Positions 22,233 through 26,272 of a stretch of DNA of 26,272 nucleotides are shown piece by piece. Made by a program: the position numbers and the translations under genes. The notes beneath the pieces were generated by a model. The model did not search any database and was not told the origin of the DNA. It was given only the letters and a program-made list of their open reading frames with translations. The DNA comes from Lentisphaeria bacterium (GTDB lineage: Bacteria; Verrucomicrobiota; Lentisphaeria; Victivallales; Victivallaceae): the NCBI GenBank assembly GCA_900768515.1, contig CAAGDG010000068.1:1-26272 (forward strand), written 5' to 3'. Within the stretch, counting starts at the first letter, position 1. Each line of letters begins with the position of its first letter.

Positions 22233-23839
22233 ATAAATTCCGCACAATAACCATGTATTTCGTGCTGATCGTGATCACGATCGGCCTGCTCTTCGGCGTC
22301 AGCCGCATGGAGCGGAGTCTCGACGATCAGGTGGCGGAACACCGGCTGCGTTTCACCGGTCAGATCAAGAATGCGCCGCCGATGGTGGTCTTCACCACAG
22401 TGGCTCTGGGCAGTTTCCGCGGGCTGGTGGCCGACCTGCTCTGGCTGCGGGCCGGTTCTCTGCAGGAGCAGGGAAACTATTTTGAAATGGTGCAGCTGGC
22501 GCGCTGGATCACCGACCTGCAGCCGACCTTTTCCGGCGCGACCGCCTACCTTGCCTGGAACATGGCCTACAATATTTCGGTGACCTGTTCCAGTTTTGAA
22601 GACCGCTGGCGCTGGGTCAATGAAGGGATCAAGTTGATCCGGGATCAGGCGATCGAATACAATCCGGAGGATCCGGTCCTCTACAAGGAGCTGGCCTGGA
22701 TCTTCTCGCACAAACTCGGCAACATCATGGATGATGCCAATTTGTACTACAAGAATCGTCTGGCGATCCTGCTGACCAACATTGTCGGATCCAGTCCGGA
22801 CTGGGAGGAGCTGGCAGCCGCGCCCGCCGACCGACGGGAGTTCCTGAAGCTTTACGGTCCCGAACATCCGCTCTGGACGGCGGCAAAGGCGGCGGGCTTC
22901 GAGGATTACGATGCGCTGTACGCGGCCTTCAAGACGCCGGAACCGGCCGCGCTTCCGGCGGCATTCACCAGCCGTCTCAACAACGAGGAGCTGGCGAAGA
23001 AGCTGACGACCTATTTCCGCGCAGCCTATCTGCGGGAGAAGCTCAAGCTCGATCCCCGAAGGATCGACGCACTCAACAAGAAGTACGGAATGATGGACTG
23101 GCGGGTGCCGGAATCGCAGGCGATCTACTGGGCGACGCTCGGAATTGAGCGCACGCCGGGCAACAGGGATATCAACTGCGACCGCATCATCACCCAGTCG
23201 CTGATCGAAGCATTCAAAAGCGGTCGACTGCTGATGATCGACGAGACTTCGTTCGAGAGCATCATCGTGGTGCCGAACCTGGCACTGATCGACGCGGTGG
23301 ATGAGCGGGCGCTCTATACGCAGGAGGTGTATGAACCGGGACGGAAGACCTCCGCATTCCGCAGCGCCCGGATCAACTTCCTCAAGGACGCGGTGGCGCT
23401 GCTCTACAATTTCGGTCAGTTCAGCAAGGCGGAGGAGTACTACCGCAAGCTGATCAAGGAGGATCCGGGAGCGAGCCGCGGACCGCTGGAAAACTTTGTG
23501 ATGGAAGCGTGGGTCGAAGACATCCGCGACGCCACGGTCAAACGGGCCAGCGAAATCGTCAGCGGTCTTCTTTCGCAGAGCATTTATTACATGATCTACA
23601 ACGATCAGGATGCGGCGCTGGCCAATGAACGGATGGCCCGGTTCGTCTACCGTCGTTATCAGACGACCATGGGCGACACCCCGCGGACCCAGCTGCCCCC
23701 CTACAGCCAGATGAAACAGTCGGTGGTGGAAGGATACCGCAGGACATTGCCGGAACCGCTGGTCAAGCTGTTGAATCAGAAAATCATGCGCGAGCAGATG
23801 GAAGCGGCGGCAGAAAACAAACCGCCGAGTACTAATTAA
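22229..23839 (+). CDS. Membrane-anchored TPR-like protein of the ABC operon
   Basis: The 536-residue protein has one N-terminal helix (residues 9-25), so it is probably anchored with its body outside the cytoplasm. Residues 62-121 read FRGLVADLLWLRAG, NYFEMVQLARWITDLQP and AYLAWNMAYNISVT. I know this pattern from uncharacterised PVC proteins encoded beside ABC transporters, which is memory of the family rather than a search result. A TPR-like stretch occurs near 397-420 (LLYNFGQFSKAEEYYRKLIK EDPGA). The rest is alpha-helical with no catalytic motif. It overlaps the permease stop by 4 bp. A role as a partner of the exporter is inferred. Confidence 0.7.
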   Translation: MNKFRTITMYFVLIVITIGLLFGVSRMERSLDDQVAEHRLRFTGQIKNAPPMVVFTTVALGSFRGLVADLLWLRAGSLQEQGNYFEMVQLARWITDLQPTFSGATAYLAWNMAYNISVTCSSFEDRWRWVNEGIKLIRDQAIEYNPEDPVLYKELAWIFSHKLGNIMDDANLYYKNRLAILLTNIVGSSPDWEELAAAPADRREFLKLYGPEHPLWTAAKAAGFEDYDALYAAFKTPEPAALPAAFTSRLNNEELAKKLTTYFRAAYLREKLKLDPRRIDALNKKYGMMDWRVPESQAIYWATLGIERTPGNRDINCDRIITQSLIEAFKSGRLLMIDETSFESIIVVPNLALIDAVDERALYTQEVYEPGRKTSAFRSARINFLKDAVALLYNFGQFSKAEEYYRKLIKEDPGASRGPLENFVMEAWVEDIRDATVKRASEIVSGLLSQSIYYMIYNDQDAALANERMARFVYRRYQTTMGDTPRTQLPPYSQMKQSVVEGYRRTLPEPLVKLLNQKIMREQMEAAAENKPPSTN

Positions 23840-23866
23840 CAAGCCCGGATCGGGCAGGAGTTCACT

Positions 23867-25126
23867 TTGGAGGCATATCTACTTTTTTTCGGCAGCATCG
23901 CCATGGCGATGCTGTTGTCGCACATCTGTTCACTCATGGAAGCGGCGATTCTGAGCATCACGCCAAGTCAGCTGGCCGAACTTCGCCAGCACAACCGGAA
24001 GGTTGGACAGGTCTGTCTGGAATTAAAGCGGAATATTGAAAATCCGATCGCGGTGATTCTGATCGTCAACACCGCGGCCCACACGATCGGCGCGGCGGTG
24101 GCCGGCGGCAGCCTGGCCGACACCTTCGGCAGCCAGTACATGGGTCTTTTCTCTCTGATCTTCACACTGCTGATGGTGCAGTATACGGAAATCCTGCCGA
24201 AGACGCTCGGCGTGCGCTACAACTGTACGGTTCTCAAGGTGGCGGCGCGTCCGCTGCAGGTTGCGGTGATCATCTTCCTGCCGCTGATCAAGCTGACGCA
24301 CTGGCTCAACCGGCCGTTCGAACGGCGCAATCCGGTGCAGCCGAACACGGCGGATGAAATTTCGGCGCTGGCGGCGCTGGCGCGCAGTTCCCAGATGATT
24401 TCGAGCCGCCAGGAGCGGATCATCAAAGCGGTGCCGCAGCTGTCGGAGCGGACGGCCCGGATGGTGATGCTGCCGGCGGAAAACATCTCGTTCCTGACCT
24501 CGAACCAGAGCATTTCCGACGCGCTCAATTCGACCGGAACCGACTTTCACACCCGTTATCCCGTGTGCGAGGCGGGCAACCGGAACAAGGTGCTCGGCTA
24601 TGTCAACTTCAAGGAGCTGGTCGCCATCCACCGGGTGCATCCGGGAGAGCAGAACTTGACCGACATACTGCGTCCCATTTCGATTGCGGAACCCGACGAC
24701 ACCGCCAGCGAACTTCTGGAACGTTTCGCGGCGCAGCACTGCCACATGACGATCGTCCGCGATCCGAAGACCGGCCAGACGCTCGGACTGGTGACGCTGG
24801 AGGACATCGTGGAAGAGCTGCTGGGCGACCTTGACGACGAGTTCGATCCGCTGCCGCGGACCTTCTATTCGCCGAGCGAGTATTTCTGGGTGGTCGGCGG
24901 CGGCGTTCCGATGACGCTGCTGACCCGGGACACCCATCTGGACCTGCCGCGGCGGGCGGAACCGGTCTCCGTCTGGTTTGCCCGTCAGTTGAAGCGGCGG
25001 CCGAAAGTCGGCGACGTGCTCCACTATCGCAACGCGGAATTCTACGCCCGCAAGATCCGGCGCGGCCAGGTGTGGGAATTCAATTTGAAGCGAACCAAAC
25101 CCGAGACGCCGGAAGCAACAGCTTAA
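23867..25126 (+). CDS. CNNM/CorC-type membrane protein with CBS domains
   Basis: The 419-residue protein has a DUF21-type N-terminus with the motifs CSLMEAAILSITPSQ (21-35) and TEILPKTLG (107-115) within about four hydrophobic segments. CBS-domain repeats follow in about 200-330 (FHTRYPVCEAGNRNKVLGYV, CHMTIVRDPKTGQTLGLVTL EDIVEELLGD). A C-terminal CorC/HlyC transporter-associated region is at 340-410 (GVPMTLLTRDTHLDL, SVWFARQLKRRPKVGD). Bacterial members are linked to magnesium or divalent-cation efflux. The start is TTG at 23867, chosen because AGGAG sits exactly six bases before it. Gap to the previous gene is 27 bp. Confidence 0.88.
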   Translation: MEAYLLFFGSIAMAMLLSHICSLMEAAILSITPSQLAELRQHNRKVGQVCLELKRNIENPIAVILIVNTAAHTIGAAVAGGSLADTFGSQYMGLFSLIFTLLMVQYTEILPKTLGVRYNCTVLKVAARPLQVAVIIFLPLIKLTHWLNRPFERRNPVQPNTADEISALAALARSSQMISSRQERIIKAVPQLSERTARMVMLPAENISFLTSNQSISDALNSTGTDFHTRYPVCEAGNRNKVLGYVNFKELVAIHRVHPGEQNLTDILRPISIAEPDDTASELLERFAAQHCHMTIVRDPKTGQTLGLVTLEDIVEELLGDLDDEFDPLPRTFYSPSEYFWVVGGGVPMTLLTRDTHLDLPRRAEPVSVWFARQLKRRPKVGDVLHYRNAEFYARKIRRGQVWEFNLKRTKPETPEATA

Positions 25127-25140
25127 CACCGGAGGAAGGA

Positions 25141-25950
25141 ATGAAACGATTCCGTGTACGGTTTTTTGCGGCGGTTCTGGCGCTTGCCGTTGCCGGCTGT
25201 GTCAATATTGATTACGTCGGGCAGGAGTTTGCGCCGACCCCGGAATCCGAGCCGATCGCCTACTTCACCGAACGAGCGGAACTTCCGGCGGACCGTTACC
25301 GGATCATCGGACGGGCAACATTGACCGCGCCGGACGATTCCAACAGCTGGGTGCTCCGGGAAAAACTGGAAAATTACGCGCGCGAAGTCGGCGCCGACGC
25401 CGTCTGCCAGGTCTCGGTCCGGCGGGTTGCCGTCGGGACGTATCCGGCTCCGCAGCAAAATCAGCAGGGACCGAATCTGGAAGGACCCGCCGGCGGCGTC
25501 ATCGCCGGGCAGCCGGTCCAGAAGAACCCCTATGGAGAGGAGGTCGAACTGCAGCAAAATTCCCTGGTCCGCTACGAAATTGAACTCAAAGCGCTCTTCC
25601 TGAAAAACCGGGAGGAGCTGGAAAAACTGCTCGCAGAACGGCGGGAGGAACTGGACGCCCTGCTGGCCCAGCCCCCTGCGGAACTCCCGGAAGTCAAGGA
25701 AATCGTGGTTCCGGAAGCGGGGGAGGAACAGAAAAAGCCACAGGGCCCCGGCACAACCGACGCCTCGGGAACGCCGCCGCCGGCGGACGAGGCTTCCGCA
25801 ACCCAATCCGCTCCGGCGTCCGCCGCCGCATTGGAAGAGAAGCCGGCGGAACCGGAGAGCGCCAATGGAACGGAAGCCGCGTCGGCGGAACCGGAGAGCG
25901 CCAATGGAACGGAAGCCGCGTCGGCGGAACCGCTCCCTTCGGCGGAGTGA
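25141..25950 (+). CDS. Lipoprotein with tandem-repeat tail
   Basis: The 269-residue protein starts MKRFRVRFFAAVLALAVAGC, a signal peptide ending in a lipobox (VAGC; Cys20 lipidated). Residues about 21-150 form a compact soluble domain (RYRIIGRATLTAPDDSNSWV, then ENYAREVGADAVCQVSVRRV). A charged segment (EELEKLLAERREELDALLAQ) and a Pro/Ala/Glu-rich tail follow, in which a 13-residue unit AEPESANGTEAAS occurs twice. I recognise no family; similar short N-terminal domains occur in PVC lipoproteins of unknown function. Strong GGAGGAAGGA precedes the ATG; an earlier in-frame start at 25072 lies inside the previous gene. Probably the last gene of the block. Confidence 0.82.
   Translation: MKRFRVRFFAAVLALAVAGCVNIDYVGQEFAPTPESEPIAYFTERAELPADRYRIIGRATLTAPDDSNSWVLREKLENYAREVGADAVCQVSVRRVAVGTYPAPQQNQQGPNLEGPAGGVIAGQPVQKNPYGEEVELQQNSLVRYEIELKALFLKNREELEKLLAERREELDALLAQPPAELPEVKEIVVPEAGEEQKKPQGPGTTDASGTPPPADEASATQSAPASAAALEEKPAEPESANGTEAASAEPESANGTEAASAEPLPSAE
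25845..25932 (+). repeat. Exact 39-bp tandem duplication
   Basis: Two identical 39-bp units (25845-25883 and 25884-25922), beginning GGCGGAACCG, followed by a third partial unit (GGCGGAACCG, 25923-25932). It stays in frame and adds 13 residues to the lipoprotein tail, suggesting recent slippage or unequal exchange. Confidence 0.95.
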
Positions 25951-25971
25951 GGGGGCTCCTCCAACCCGGAG

Positions 25972-26001
25972 CGTCCGGACCAGAGAAGCCTGACGTTTTT
26001 T
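25972..26001 (+). terminator. Weak terminator after the lipoprotein gene
   Basis: CGTC (25972-25975) pairs with GACG (25992-25995), extended by two further pairs past a mismatch, and six T follow (25996-26001). The stem is short, so confidence is moderate. An alternative hairpin GCTCC/GGAGC (25955-25972) partly overlaps it. Confidence 0.45.
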
Positions 26002-26038
26002 GAAACGCGCTTCGTTCCCCTCCCCTGCCCGGCCGTGC

Positions 26039-26272
26039 TCAGGAGTCGCAGCAGAGCAGAAGCACGGCGAGAATGCCCAAACCGGTTCCAACGAGCTGCC
26101 GCGAAGAGACCGGTTCCTTCAGGAACAAGGTTCCGAACAACATGGTCACCGGGAAACTCATCTGCATGATCGGCAGAACAATGCCGGCTTCGCCATACTG
26201 CAGGGAGGCCGCCATGAAAAAGACGATGCCGACGACAAAGCCCCCGGACACCACGCTGTAGCCGAGCATGGC
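26039..26272 (-). CDS. EamA/DMT-type transporter, C-terminal part
   Basis: The frame is open to the right edge and ends with a TGA at 26041-26039. The 77 residues seen hold two to three membrane helices: VVSGGFVVGIVFFMAASLQY, then EAGIVLPIMQMSFPVTMLFG TLFLKEPVS, then RQLVGTGLGILAVLLLC. The LKEPVS...QLVGTGLGI pattern is the end of EamA-type drug/metabolite transporters. The ATG at 26269 is probably internal, since the frame continues upstream of it. Orientation is convergent with the lipoprotein gene. Confidence 0.75.
   Translation of the reverse strand, partial: AMLGYSVVSGGFVVGIVFFMAASLQYGEAGIVLPIMQMSFPVTMLFGTLFLKEPVSSRQLVGTGLGILAVLLLCCDS

Noticed and set aside
25072..25140. An upstream start of the lipoprotein gene
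   Set aside because: It lies inside the preceding gene and would bury the signal peptide; the ATG at 25141 has a strong ribosome site and opens the signal sequence.

Overview
The window is GC-rich bacterial chromosome with 23 supportable protein genes and no tRNA, rRNA, CRISPR array or insertion sequence that I could see. The likely source is a member of the PVC group, most probably Lentisphaerae (Victivallis-like). This is an inference from several family resemblances. Two pseudopilins have the FTLIELLVVIAIIAIL start and LLPALNQAR continuation that are abundant in Lentisphaerae, and one carries the associated H-x-DG ending. There is a GntR regulator fused to a sugar-binding-like sensor, a large FAD oxidoreductase of a type common in polysaccharide-degrading PVC bacteria, and an ABC ATPase/permease/TPR trio with a motif I associate with PVC genomes.

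Left part (1-6.8 kb), accessory and regulatory: a pseudopilin cut by the window edge (minus), a two-gene regulator pair GntR then IclR (plus), a sodium-coupled NSS symporter (minus, converging on and overlapping the IclR gene), an FAD-dependent oxidoreductase (minus), and a second pseudopilin (minus) with its own strong promoter, operator-like palindrome and terminator. A roughly 560-bp stretch follows (6.81-7.37 kb) without a convincing gene; it holds degenerate 39-bp repeats.

Middle part (7.4-13 kb), housekeeping on the minus strand: rpsB-tsf (ribosomal protein S2 and EF-Ts) with promoter and terminator, argH (argininosuccinate lyase), a divergent 70-residue zinc-ribbon protein, and an unusual operon of mraZ, a tiny one-helix membrane protein and a cytosolic-carboxypeptidase-like M14 peptidase. 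The mraZ promoter carries four TGGA repeats at an exact 10-bp period, matching the architecture known for MraZ autoregulation. The usual dcw genes rsmH, ftsL and ftsI do not follow.

Right part (13.3-26 kb), a long co-directional block of membrane genes on the plus strand. Three SPFH (prohibitin/HflK/HflC-like) proteins lie in a row, followed 2 bp later by a P1B heavy-metal ATPase with a His/Cys-rich tail. Then come an ABC ATPase, its ABC-2 permease and a membrane-anchored TPR-like protein joined by ATGA overlaps, a CNNM/CorC-type membrane protein, and a lipoprotein with an exact 39-bp tandem duplication. A partial EamA-type transporter on the minus strand closes the window.

The best candidates for something undescribed are the three-SPFH plus metal-ATPase operon, in which SPFH assemblies might house or control a metal pump, and the orphan mraZ operon with its peptidase, together with a possible second MraZ-like site upstream of the FAD oxidoreductase.
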